From Dipetalonema caudispina (Eukaryota; Nematoda; Chromadorea; Rhabditida; Onchocercidae), in assembly GCA_013365325.1 (NCBI GenBank), contig JABVXV010000566.1, forward strand, positions 1 to 26,342: a stretch of DNA of 26,342 bases, in the 5' to 3' direction. A model generated the notes under the pieces. It was not told the origin of the DNA. It was given only the letters and a program-made list of their open reading frames with translations, and did not search any database. This document shows, one piece after another, positions 1-10,700 of the stretch (positions are counted from its first letter, which is position 1; the number at the start of each line of letters is the position of its first letter). A program made the translations under genes and the position numbers.

Positions 1-75
1 TTCATCAAGAAATAAATTCACATTGTAACTCTAATCAACGTGAGGTAATCATAAAAACCAAGGTGAAGCCCTTAC

Positions 76-1124
76 TTGTGCATGTGTTTGATGTGCTTGT
101 GAAAATGGAACATGCGCGGTTGGTGCTGCGACAGATGGATGAACAACAACTGGTTGTGGGCCATACGCCATCACAAAGCCTGGTTGTCCCGACGCAATGA
201 ATGGAAACTGCTGCAACGAATAAATAAATCATCAATGGCTTTCCGTATTTGTATACATTTATCTGTTTGAATCTTTTTCACTTGAAGGAAGAAAATAAAG
301 TGAACAATATTCACAATGTTCGAAAAATTCACATTTAGCAAAATCAGTCCATATGAAATCACGTGAGTTTATTCACTTACATGTATTTGCGCATGTGAGT
401 GGTTACAGTCATATATCTTCACTGATAAAATAACGGATGACATACAAATGAAATCTTAATCTATGAGACCTGTTACCGATAAATATACTGTTATAGCAAT
501 TAATAAATCACGTTTCTCAAATCAAGCAGTATATCAACATATTTCTGATTTAAAAAACAGTCCGAAATCGGTTAATCGGTTCAACTAAAGCACTGATGAG
601 AGCACTAAATGCCATAATGAGTATTGCTTTCAATTTTTGCTTGGGAATTCCACCTTTTCTCTGAAGTTGTTCCACAATTTCCGATCTGTTAATATACATC
701 ACATATAACGTATGCTGTTGGCTTCCACAAAACCCACTTACTCCCCATTTCAATCTTATCATTTGTTATCATGACCTTTTAAAATATAACAATCTTTAAG
801 ATCCACAAATGTAAATTAATGAATTAAAAGAGTTAAAGGTGAACATACAAACAAACAACAAACCGGTGCTTGGACGTACATGTGAGGTTGTGCATTTGAT
901 GGAGCTGCACCAGGTGGAAGTGGAACTAATACTGTATGCGGCGATTGTGGCGTTCCGGATTGCGGATACTGCGATATCGATGATGGTTGCTGTTGTTGTT
1001 GTTGTTGTACCTATTTGAACGGTGCAAAGTGAACAAAAGCGGACTAGATTCGGATAAGTTATCAAGTGGATAAACAAACATTATTACATTCAGTGCATTT
1101 GACAAATTCACATACATATACATG

Positions 1125-1160
<36 letters not shown>

Positions 1161-1173
1161 CAAGCACACACAT

Positions 1174-1210
<37 letters not shown>

Positions 1211-4200
1211 TACGTACACACAAGCATGCGCTATTTAATCTGTTGTATAATTTTATATTCACTCGATCCTTGGATGTACCAATTTTCGCCATTGTATCAG
1301 TCGTGAACTATGAATTAATCACAAAGAGTTGTGGCACTAGTAATACAATCATGTAAATACTATACTACTCCTGGTTAGTTAACTAATCAACGATTAGGAG
1401 TTTTCATACTTGAAATAAACGGATGAATCTGACCGTATGGCATCAAAAAGGTTTACACGATCGATAATGGATTGTAAGGAACTGCTATAGCGGTGAAATA
1501 TAACAAACTTTCTAGTGACCGAGACATAATAAGTAACATGGAACATCGACTAAAGTAATTATTACCAAAAAAATCCTACTAAATTACTTCTATAGTTTGG
1601 ATGATTCTGGAAAGCTACTCAGTACCGAAACCTATTAACAGTTTGCTATTACTTATGGCTACCTGAATTATATAAATGTGAACCAAAAAAGTATCCATCA
1701 GATATAAATTAAGATATATATCAGTGAATGTTATGTGAGGAAAACATTGTACAAATTCTTTCTCTACTTCAAAAAACTCAGAATTACTTACATACGGCAA
1801 CATTTTGATCAAATGATATGCTTTGTTATAATGAAATATTTTCTCACTTGGGGGGGTGATATCACAGGTCCAGGTGTGGCCGGTTGACTATTAGGTCCAT
1901 TTGAACCTGTTCCATTGCTCGAAGCACCACTTGACCCCTGCTGCGGTTGCTGCTGTGTTGATACTGTTGTTGCTACAAATGACACACAATAATCTATTTT
2001 TAAATAATTAAGAACTCAAAAATCTTCATTGCAAGTAAGTTGCTCTAGAAATTTCTTAATTTGTTTAAAGTTTAACTACACTCACTTTGAAATAGATACA
2101 GGATAACAAGTTTATTACTGTGCATCAACTTATATATTTCTTAACTCACCGGTATAATCAACAGTTGGATGAGACTGCGGCAAACGAGATATCATGTAAT
2201 TCTGGAAAACACATTATATTAGAATCAGAAACTGTGACTAAACGTAACCAAACTTGCATTTGTGAGAAAATGTCATCTCACATAAATTTGATTCATATTA
2301 CAATTGTGCGAACAATGGACAATATCAACCTATAGTGCAACTACTACACATATAATTTTTTTCGGCACCTTTACCACAAACTTACCTCGCTTTGAGCACA
2401 TAAAAAAGTGGTTACCAGAACTGTTTTTTTTTTTTGAATCGAGCTGGATAATTATTAATCAATAAAGATTATGTAAATGCATGATTATTTCATCGTGCCT
2501 ATACCACTGAAGCCAAAAAAACATACGATAGAATGATCGCCTTGATAAAGTTGCCGTGGAAAACCAGCCTGTTGTTGAGCCTGAGTCTGCAAAACAAATT
2601 TTGCTTCCAGTGGAAAAAAACATAAAAAATATTCAACATTCAGCAATACAAGACATTAGTCACCACAAATCGATTCTGATCATCGTATTACGAAACAGTT
2701 AAGCGGTACAGTTAAACACTACTAGGGATACTTACTTTTCACATACTTTACTTTTTTTTTGAAAGTATCAGATCAATAAGATTTGGTTTTTAATATATTA
2801 TAAATGATGATATTGTCGTGCTAATGTACAACTCCTCAAATACCTGCTGTTCACTGACCTGTATAATTTGGTAAGGTGGAGGAGCTGTAAGTACATTCGT
2901 GGATGGTGGCGGTATTGGCGGCGGTGGCAGGTTAGATGACGCTCCAATTGAAAGCTGGGATGGATATGGTGCGAAATACGGCATCTAAACAGAAAAAAAT
3001 CAGTAACACGGGAAAACAAAAACTGAAGAACATTTAAAAACATCTGCAGCAAATTCAAATGTACAGATTTTAAACTGACGTTTAATTTGAAAAAGAGATA
3101 TATGGTTTAGTGAAAACTTAAACAGATACTTACAATCTATAACCTAGCAAATACCAAATGTTATGGGCTTTTTCCCAAGATTTATAATTTTGAAAAGCCT
3201 GATATACATCTACTGTATTCTCAGTTTAACCTAGAATGTAGCATCAATTCCGAACACAGCATTATCTATCCGTAAATGATTCCTAAACTATCATCGCATC
3301 CAAACTGTTGACCTGATACTGTGACATCAGCTGTTGAGCGTACGGCTGACTGGCTCCAGGAACATACATACTGGCGACACCTTGTATAAATTGTTGTTGC
3401 TGATTTCGTCGATTAGTTGAAGGTGTTTGTCCAGCTATTTGTCCATGACGACCAATCGGTAATCCAGCAGTACTTGCAACAATTGGACCACCCGTGACAT
3501 TCGCTGCTGCAGTTGCAGTTGCTGCAGCGCCACTTGGCGTACTCTGAAATTTTTTTACATACGTCTATACCCATATACGTATGGAATCTTTCTTCTATGT
3601 GAGATTGAAGTTCACTGGAGGAGACAAACTATCGCTGGAGTGAAAAATAAGATATACTGAGCAATATGTTTGAGAGTTACAAATTTCTTAGAATTTCAGT
3701 AAGTATTTAGAAAGACATACCTGCACAACCGGTGTGTTATAGTAAACTGGCATGGCGGTACCGTATGCGTTCGCATGAGCATATGGGAACATTTGTGGTG
3801 GTCCGGCATGCGCAATTGACGGCACATTCTAGAACGTAATGAAGATTAACTACTTTTATTAAAAAATGCTCATCAATTTGCAGGACTTCTTAAACTTTTC
3901 TTATTGCTGCTGAAGCTAAAACCAAAGATGTTGATTTTAATCTCTGATTCGGTGAATTACCAATTTTATCCAATAGGAAGAGAATGATGCTCTTATCGAA
4001 ATAGCTAACCAGCAATAGAACCTGTTGAGAATCATTCAAACCTTGTTGTTCTACAATTACGTAACAGTTCGAAAAAATGTAAATATTTACCTGAACAGAT
4101 AAGGCTTGTGGATTGGCAAGAGCCAAACCTTGAATTTGTCCTGGTGCTGCGATATGTGTTGACATGAGCGGTAATGGAGCAGCGGGGGGAGTTCGAACGT

Positions 4201-7200
4201 TATGCAATGTTGGGCGATGACTTTGCAGTTCAGCGTTGCGGTAATTAGTTAAATTGCGGGGCACAAATGACGGTGCATCTGGATTCCAAACGAAATGCTT
4301 CCTGAAATTTAACAAATATCATTTTCCAGTTCCGATTTAATGGAACAGTTACTCTTTCGTAATCTGAAATCCATTGCAGCACACCTCGCTATTACTTCAT
4401 TTCTCTGCAGGCAAATGGAGAACAGTTCGAGTGCTGCAGAAATTCACATAGTCTTACCCATCTGACATCGTCGTCACAGAATTTCCTGAAGTAGTCTTTG
4501 CAGTATCAGCAACTGCAGCACTAGGCGTAGGATCTGTGGGTGCAATGGATGATGATGATGCTGCTGCAGATAGTTGATGCGTTTGTTGAATTTCCCGCGC
4601 TGTAGCCGGCGTAGCCGCAATTTGCGTATCCAAAACCATAACTCCCGTTGTTTCTATATTAGGAGACGTCGTACCAGATCCAGGAATGGTGGATGATGTT
4701 GGCTTGTTTGAGCGACATTCGGAAACTGCTGTTTGTGCTATATCTGTTGGTTCTGTCAGTGGATGACCTGAAACTGAACTGTAAGCTTTATTTTGTTTGT
4801 GACAGGGCAATAGAAAAACAGGTGAGGATTCTGAGCCGAAAGAAATCGCACTGCCACTACAAAATTAATTCAATCACCAGAAGTAATTGCTGCTTGTACA
4901 GATCCTCGAGCTTTGACAATCGCTTGCTGTGATCGTTGATCTGAACATGGTGGACATGACGCTGCTGTTGCTGCTACAGACGCTGATGTTTCCACATCTT
5001 TAGCGGATGAAATTTCTGTAATCCGATTAATCCTGAGCAGTGATTTCGTTTACAAAAGAACTAAGCAGACAAAGCAATTTCACTGAAAAACTAAGCCGAA
5101 ATATTTACAGAAACTGAACCTGGACGATGGTTTGGGGCCATCTGCGTTGATGAAGATGGAGCTCGCATGCCAGGAGGAGGTCCTTTATTCCAAGCATTAT
5201 TAACAGGTCTTGGTGCTACCCCAGATGTTGCTGTTCCTTGCACGGTGTTTACACGCTAAAAGTTGCATATATATAGCATATTTCCGCTATACTGTCTTTA
5301 AATCACCCATAAAAACCTTCAATATCCCTTAGTCTATTTAAACATTTTACATAGTGTGTTATCTACTGGTGATAACACGCCTTGTAGAACACGCATCCAG
5401 TGCCAAATGGCAAATCATTTAGTATTACTTTGATGGGGAGTTTCATTTCCGCTTGGTGAATTATGATAACGGACCTGAACATCCTCTGCACTGTTATGCA
5501 CAGAATGCGATGGCTGGAAAGTACTGTTGAAATTCTGATGAAATTCTTTTAAATTTCTGACCCGTTCTGTTTGTTTTGATGCTTGCTGCCGTGAAGCGAC
5601 ATTCACACCATTTGATGTACTCGAATAATGCAAGTTCTTATTTTCCTCACCTATAAAAGTTGGACGTTTGGGAATCACTGTAGGCTTTTATAATAAAATA
5701 TAAAGAAGTCATGTGTCTTCTTCATAGCAGCATCCTAAAATAAAACTGCAGTCAAAATATTGTTAAATACGTGAACAAACGGATGAATAATTAAATAAGC
5801 ACGTGAAGGATGTCCTTCATGTTGACCGGTCACCAAACGATGGTCATAAACCCTCGTATTATTTCCAATCATTTGCTCCGATCGTCGAGTACCTCTTATG
5901 CTGTCTGCAGCTGAACAAGAGCCTGAACTTTCACCACGTCGAATCCACTCTGTAATGGAATGCTAGGCCAAAATGTAAGAGTGGATGAACTCATTGGTGA
6001 TTTGCAGAGGAGCATACAAAAATAATGGTCATGTACTGTAACACATAAATCAAATACCAATAAATAACCGAATAAATAAAGAGATGAATATAAATACATT
6101 TCACATCACCGCAGAAATCTCATGCCAAATAACTTCGATTTCTGAAGTTTTGAAGTTCCACATCCTGCGCATTTAGGTAAGTACGTTGCATTAAAGTTAA
6201 TATTCAAATAATAAAATTGAAATAAAAAGTATACGTCCAAACTGTAAGTGTAGTTCTTGCGCAGTGGGTCTCTCCAAAATACCACTAGGTGCATAACGCG
6301 AAGTGGGACCTGATCCGACCGAATTTTGAGGCCGTACTCCATGACCCATTGATGAATTTGTAAATAAACGTGAGGAGCCACCACCGGATCCATATGATCC
6401 ACGCCCTGAAAGTTTCCCCCACATTTTATAAGGTTACCCTGCTGATTTAGTTGATCAGTAAACAAAAAGTAACAGCTAGAACAATAAGAACATTGGGATT
6501 CTAATTGAAACAACACATCAAATCACATAAATTCCAGAAAGCGCGAAGTTTGTTTCCCTAGCTTGATACATTTTTCGTCAGCTGTTTCACAGTAATACAT
6601 CCATGACCTCACAGAACAGACCCCATAAACAAAATTAAACTGAAATCTTTATATTTATGAATGACTACCGTACCTCTTCCTGTACCTGGCATACCTTCCG
6701 ACCGCCTACCGTTCGGTGGCCCTCTGCTCATGTTCATGCCACCTCTATCTCGAATATTTCCTGAATAGCTGCCACGTCTGAATGGATTACAGATATTAGA
6801 TCCGTTTTTTACCGAAGAGCTCTTAACAGGACACAATGCGGATAACCTAGAACTATTTACTAATGATTAACTGCAAAACCATAGCAATAAACTTCCTAAT
6901 GAATGGTACTCATTAAGAAAAATGAATTATCTATTCCATTATCCTATAAAAATCCCTTATTTCCCTGCTGGCATATTTGCCTTACTGTAAATAATCGGCG
7001 GAAGTATTTCTACCCTGTGCTGGATGCTTTCCTGCTACTGTGCTGCATTTGTAATTCTGATGTCTCTCTATCCAGATCACGCTCTTCGTCATCATTTTCC
7101 AGCTGTGCACGTGCTCTACTTGCGCTGCTACTATTGATTTCTTGCGCAATCCGTTCCGCTCGCTTAAGATCTTCCGCGTCACCCTGCACATCAGCCCTGA

Positions 7201-8695
7201 AATATAAGGAAACCATTTAGGTATAAAAGCAATGAAAAAATACATGCATTTCCGTATGTAGTATTCCATCTCACCAACCTGATAATGATATCTCAGAAAC
7301 GATCTCATAAATATAAAGCGATTTTGCAATATATATTTATTTTGTTTACAGAATAGTCAAGTTCCTAAAAAATATGCAAAAAGTAGAAGAAATTACGTGG
7401 CGTATTCGGGCATATTCTCATCAAATGTGCTTTTAACCCCCAGAACATCATTTGCCTGGAACATTTGTTCAACGGACCAACCATCTTCCTGATCATCGTT
7501 TAATAGAAGACTACTGTCAAAGTCATCTTCAGATTCCCAAACTTGTAGTTCCATATCTGCCACAGAACCGCTCTGATCCGCATATTCACGATCCGTAGCA
7601 AATCCTTGAATTCGTTGGATTTTTTTAAGTGCATTTGCTTTCTCTTACAATAAATAACTAGTTAGTTAAATGATTATGAAAGAAAACCTTCAATTCGTTT
7701 TTCATCCCGATATTTTGCTCCCATGCTATAAACACAATCCCTTTCAAACTGAAGTTTCTCGATAATTTGATCTTTGTGAGGTAACAAGTTCTTTTGGTCA
7801 CCTGTGAGTACTTCATGCGCATATCTCAAGCCAACATCGAACTGCAAATTATCATATACATTTACCAAAATGACTAGCGAATAACCATTCCAGCTCACTT
7901 AAACATAACAGAAAAAATGAAATGACGAACGTAATATGAAGACAGATACTCACATCAGGAGAGCAACCTGCAAATATCCCTTCAAAGGTCAATCCATCAC
8001 GGGTTTCAAGTAGTACTTCCTTACCCTAAAAATTAACAAACAGTTATAATACTTCTGCTGAATGTGATTTTGACCTCTCACTTTTCTCTAGCTTCGAAAT
8101 TTCGATGAAGTTTGTTCAAGGAGAAAAGGAAAATTAACGGCTAGTACTAGCATGGCATATTTCTCACAGTCTTGATCATGTTAAAATGGCAATCAAATTA
8201 GTTGAACGTGAAGCGGGATAATTTCCCATATAACTTACAATCATCTTCGTTATCAATACCAGAAGCTCTTGATTAGCATAAACTCCTCGTACTTCATACA
8301 TATTCTGTAAAAGAAAGCAACTTAATTCCGTATTTTCCAATTTTGCTTATTCTTATACTTTCATAAGTAACTTTAATACTTTTTCAATAGTAGGGAAATA
8401 ATTTGAAAAACTTTTAGCATTCTCGGAATTTGTGGGATATGCCCATAATATAAAAGTAACACTGCGTGAACAATCGACTTACTACTAATCATTGATAACA
8501 AATTTAGCACCACTGATAAATAAAAGTGGAATTTATCCTGAAAGGTTGTAATAGGAATAATCCCAAGAATAGCTTTGATAAATAGTCATACGTAATAATG
8601 ATTAATTCCAAAAATACAGAAAACTCATTGCAAATTCAGGCGAATAAACAGTAAAGAAATGCAAATCTTACCTCATTTTGAAGTTTGTGAGGCAT
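76..8695 (-). CDS. atx-2: Ataxin-2 orthologue (22 exons visible, 3' end off the window)
   Basis: Ataxin-2 is a cytoplasmic RNA-binding and PABP-binding regulator of translation and RNP granules; in C. elegans ATX-2 acts in germline translation control, cell division and growth signalling (family knowledge). Exons read high to low: 8695-8672, 8304-8239, 8025-7954, 7841-7688, 7643-7397, 7196-7014, 6777-6674, 6405-6235, 5949-5803, 5677-5475, 5255-5120, 5015-4878, 4767-4458, 4301-4091, 3828-3721, 3543-3313, 2984-2859, 2586-2527, 2201-2150, 1972-1848, 1010-864, 210-76. Every junction is GT-AG and the phases agree, giving 1050 codons. Order: LSm (~9-90), LsmAD (~105-235), RG-rich (~249-300), PAM2-like (~654-667), Gln/Pro/Ala-rich tail with Q7 (958-964). 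The start is the ATG opening an 8-codon exon, so the long vertebrate N-terminal extension with its polyQ is absent. The last visible exon ends at a donor, so the C-terminus is missing here. The exon 9/10 junction is ambiguous. Family identity is secure; single junctions less so. Confidence 0.93.
864..1010 (-). other. atx-2: atx-2 exon 21: seven-glutamine tract
   Basis: Read on the minus strand, this 49-codon exon starts with Val followed by seven Gln codons, mostly CAA. It continues into a Pro/Ser/Gln/His-rich segment ending at the donor at 862-863. The run lies near the C-terminus (residues 958-964), not at the N-terminus as in vertebrate ataxin-2. The mostly pure CAA run is repeat-prone and could vary in length between strains. 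The upstream intron carries a long TG/UG repeat in the sense of the transcript. Confidence 0.85.
1125..1209. repeat. (CA)n/(TG)n microsatellite in atx-2 intron 20
   Basis: About 85 bases of nearly pure CA dinucleotides on the plus strand, interrupted by short TATA and AAG units. The tract lies inside the intron between exons 20 and 21 of atx-2, roughly 115 bases upstream of the acceptor of exon 21. In the pre-mRNA it reads as a UG repeat. Open frames across it in both directions are repeat artefacts. Confidence 0.95.
2844..2859 (-). promoter_or_regulatory. atx-2: Two candidate in-frame 5' splice sites in atx-2 exon 17
   Basis: Exon 17 can end at 2859, before GTCAGT, or 15 bases later at 2844, before GTATTT. 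Both leave phase 0, and the longer form adds five residues (VSEQQ). Either join keeps exon 18 in frame, so alternative donor use would make two isoforms. The exon model given for the gene uses the shorter form. Confidence 0.5.
4091..4301 (-). other. atx-2: atx-2 exon 14: PAM2-like PABP-binding motif
   Basis: The exon opens with HFVWNPDAPSFVPR (residues about 654-667). It keeps the PAM2 spacing: hydrophobic, Asn-Pro, Ala, then Phe-x-Pro. In ataxin-2 proteins this motif docks on the MLLE domain of cytoplasmic poly(A)-binding protein. Here Trp stands where the usual Leu precedes Asn-Pro, which is a conservative but noticeable change. The rest of the exon is Pro/Ala/Gln-rich linker. Phase joins are +2 on entry and 0 on exit. 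Confidence 0.8.
7014..8695 (-). other. atx-2: atx-2 exons 1-6: LSm and LsmAD domains
   Basis: These six exons encode residues 1-249. Residues 9-54 contain an Sm-like beta-strand pattern, with GKEVLLETRDG followed by FEGIFAGCSPD, which matches the ataxin-2 LSm core. Residues 150-235 match LsmAD: a DGWSVEQMF segment, then LGVKSTFDENMPEYAT, then the helical RAERIAQEI and ARAQLENDDEER segments, all hallmarks of the family. Residues 106-115 are a lysine-rich insert (EKANALKKIQ) not expected in the human protein. I placed it in the exon because the reading frame stays open and the acceptor at 7644-7645 gives the correct phase. LSm domains bind RNA or assemble into RNPs. Confidence 0.9.
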
Positions 8696-10547
8696 GATGC
8701 GTATCCTTATAGCTTAACGATTAAAATATGCTAATATCAATACAGCAACAGTCCCTCTTCAGACAAAGCTACAATAAGCTAGCTGATTTGTGAATTCAAT
8801 TTTGAATTACTCAACTCGTTATCGTTGTAACTATCTCACACACTTGTTGATTGTTGCTTCCAAACGAAAATGCGTTACTTAATCAGTTAATCAATCAATT
8901 GCGCAAGCTATAAAATGACCAAATCTAACGCCGTTGTTGTTTTAAGTAACAACTTTCACTGGAGGATTTCTATCATCATATAAAAATAGTTCGAATGAAA
9001 TGTTAGATTTAAAAATTCCATTTTAGAACAAATTCATATTGAGTCAAATTAATATTTGATCATGCATAACAGAGATCATTCTTCGACTCCACGGATTGGT
9101 TTCACATCATTCTCTTTTCTTCTCAGCCCTTTCCCTCTCACTGGTCTCTTTTCTTTCCTCAGCAAAGTTACATTTGCATGAAAAACGAAAACTTTTCAAA
9201 AAAGCATTAGTTACGATTTTATGGAAAAAGAAGGACAAAGGCCCAATAGAGAGATTTAAATTATTTGGTACGAATCTAAAAATTTTATGAGTCAGTCAAT
9301 ACGCTTAAGTGACAAGCAATACCATACGTTGCTAACATACATCATACTAAAAAGAATTCTTTTAGATCAAAGAAATATGCAAAAAAAAGTGGAGCGTAGA
9401 GCTTGAGGTAAGGATATCTCTGAGCTATGAATGGACATACATTGACCATTATTTTACTACTTCATGTAATAACCTTCTCCTTTACTCATTGCCCAACCCA
9501 ATCCACTGAACTCCAATTCCTCCCCATAAGAGAACTACAAGAATTGATTACCTGTCATCTGCTCTTCCAACATTCCTATACTCTCTCTCCTTTCTATCCC
9601 CCTGTGCAACATCTCTTCCCGCCAGATGAAACCCGTAAACTACGGAATAGTGGATATAGCAGTAGTTTGTCATAATTAAAAGGTCTTTACATCACCGTAA
9701 ATTACCTGTAATACCAAAAGATCTGTTCATTTGTTAAAGTGTTTGTAACTATTTAATAACAAAATTATTGTATCATTCGGATGCGAAAATATAAATGCTT
9801 CTAAACATTCATAATTCAATGAAAAATAATTAAAAAAGGGAAATAAAAGAAAGGAATATTCGAGAGAGAACATTTCTGGACGATATGATACATAAGACAT
9901 GATCACAATTGCTAAGAATAGAGTATATGTAATCATCATACTGGATAAGCAAATAGCATGACAAAAAATCCAGGCACATATGTATCATTGCCTTTTGTCT
10001 ACTCCTACGACTGAAAGCAGAAAACTACGTATGTCTTATTCTTCATTTAGTACATATCATATCATAAAAATGAACTGATGCATATTAAGGAACACTTCAG
10101 AAATTGATCAATCCTCATCAAATTACAACTGACGCACTACTGTATAATGTCATAGGATAAAAATGTATTTCGTTGGATTTCACGGAAATGATCATGATAT
10201 TCTTGAAGCCCAACTCAAAGCATACTCAGAAAACGAGACGGTCTGGTGGGGACAATGATTAAGCAATAGCTAAAAGTGAATTTAAATGGAATAGGTGAAT
10301 GGAGTAGAAGGCCATATCTATAAGAGTGATAATAGATACGACGTCTATTAACTGCAGGTAGATATGTCAAGTGGTGGGAATCTGTCTCTCTTCAACACCG
10401 TCATGATGACATTAGCGCCGAAAATGAGAGAAGTGAAAAGCATGAAATAGATGTGATAGCACAATTAAACATTAATAAGGCACTTCCACACTAATAAATA
10501 CTACAAATACAAACAATTTCCTAAAATTGGATGGTTGACAAAGTGTA
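8696..10547. other. Intergenic: atx-2 upstream region to tRNA-Gly
   Basis: About 1.85 kb between the atx-2 start codon and the tRNA gene. It is AT-rich with no recognisable conserved gene. It should hold the atx-2 promoter on its left edge. A pyrimidine-rich stretch ending in two plus-strand AG sites lies at about 9108-9162 (TTTTCTTCTCAG, then TTTCTTTCCTCAG). Two short plus-strand open frames with hydrophobic starts follow or overlap it, of which only the one at 9427-9675 is listed. No TATA box or terminator is claimed. Confidence 0.6.
9427..9675 (+). CDS. Possible small secreted protein, 82 aa (weak candidate)
   Basis: I do not recognise this open frame. It starts with a short polar stretch and a hydrophobic core (LTIILLLHVITFSF, residues 6-19), which resembles a signal peptide. 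A mature part of about 60 residues follows, with an LQFLPIRELQELI segment, one Cys pair position at 22 and 43, and a Pro/Phe-rich middle. The reading frame looks richer in C than the surrounding DNA. There is no visible intron, no clear trans-splice acceptor immediately upstream and no partner gene. It could equally be a chance open frame in intergenic DNA, and the low score reflects that. Confidence 0.22.
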   Translation: MNGHTLTIILLLHVITFSFTHCPTQSTELQFLPIRELQELITCHLLFQHSYTLSPFYPPVQHLFPPDETRKLRNSGYSSSLS

Positions 10548-10618
10548 GCATCGGTGGTTCAGTGGTAGAATGCTCGCCTGCCACGCGGGCGGCCCGGGTT
10601 CGATTCCCGGCCGATGCA
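10548..10618 (+). tRNA. tRNA-Gly (anticodon GCC)
   Basis: A complete 71-base cloverleaf without an intron. The acceptor stem GCATCGG (10548-10554) pairs with CCGATGC (10611-10617), with discriminator A at 10618. The anticodon loop CTGCCAC carries GCC at 10580-10582, between stem arms CTCGC and GCGGG. The pol III A box fits TGGTTCAGTGG (10555-10565) and the B box GGTTCGATTCC (10597-10607). A run of five T follows at 10627-10631 as the terminator. It decodes GGC and GGU codons. It is convergent with the TBC gene, whose stop codon lies 83 bases away. Confidence 0.98.
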
Positions 10619-10626
10619 GCCGACCC

Positions 10627-10631
10627 TTTTT
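10627..10631 (+). terminator. Pol III T-run terminator of tRNA-Gly
   Basis: Five consecutive T begin eight bases after the last base of the tRNA gene, the usual RNA polymerase III stop. Confidence 0.85.
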
Positions 10632-10700
10632 CACTTCTACAGCTCCTCACGCGGTGTAACTCTCACAACAATAATATAGGGAGCAATCATTCACACATAA

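Noticed and set aside
926..1356. Several open frames of 76-97 codons rich in Cys-Val or His-Thr
   Set aside because: They are translations of the CA/TG microsatellite and its edges within an atx-2 intron.
9727..9939. 70-codon hydrophobic minus-strand frame
   Set aside because: AT-rich DNA commonly gives Phe/Leu/Ile-rich chance frames; no splice site or start context supports it.
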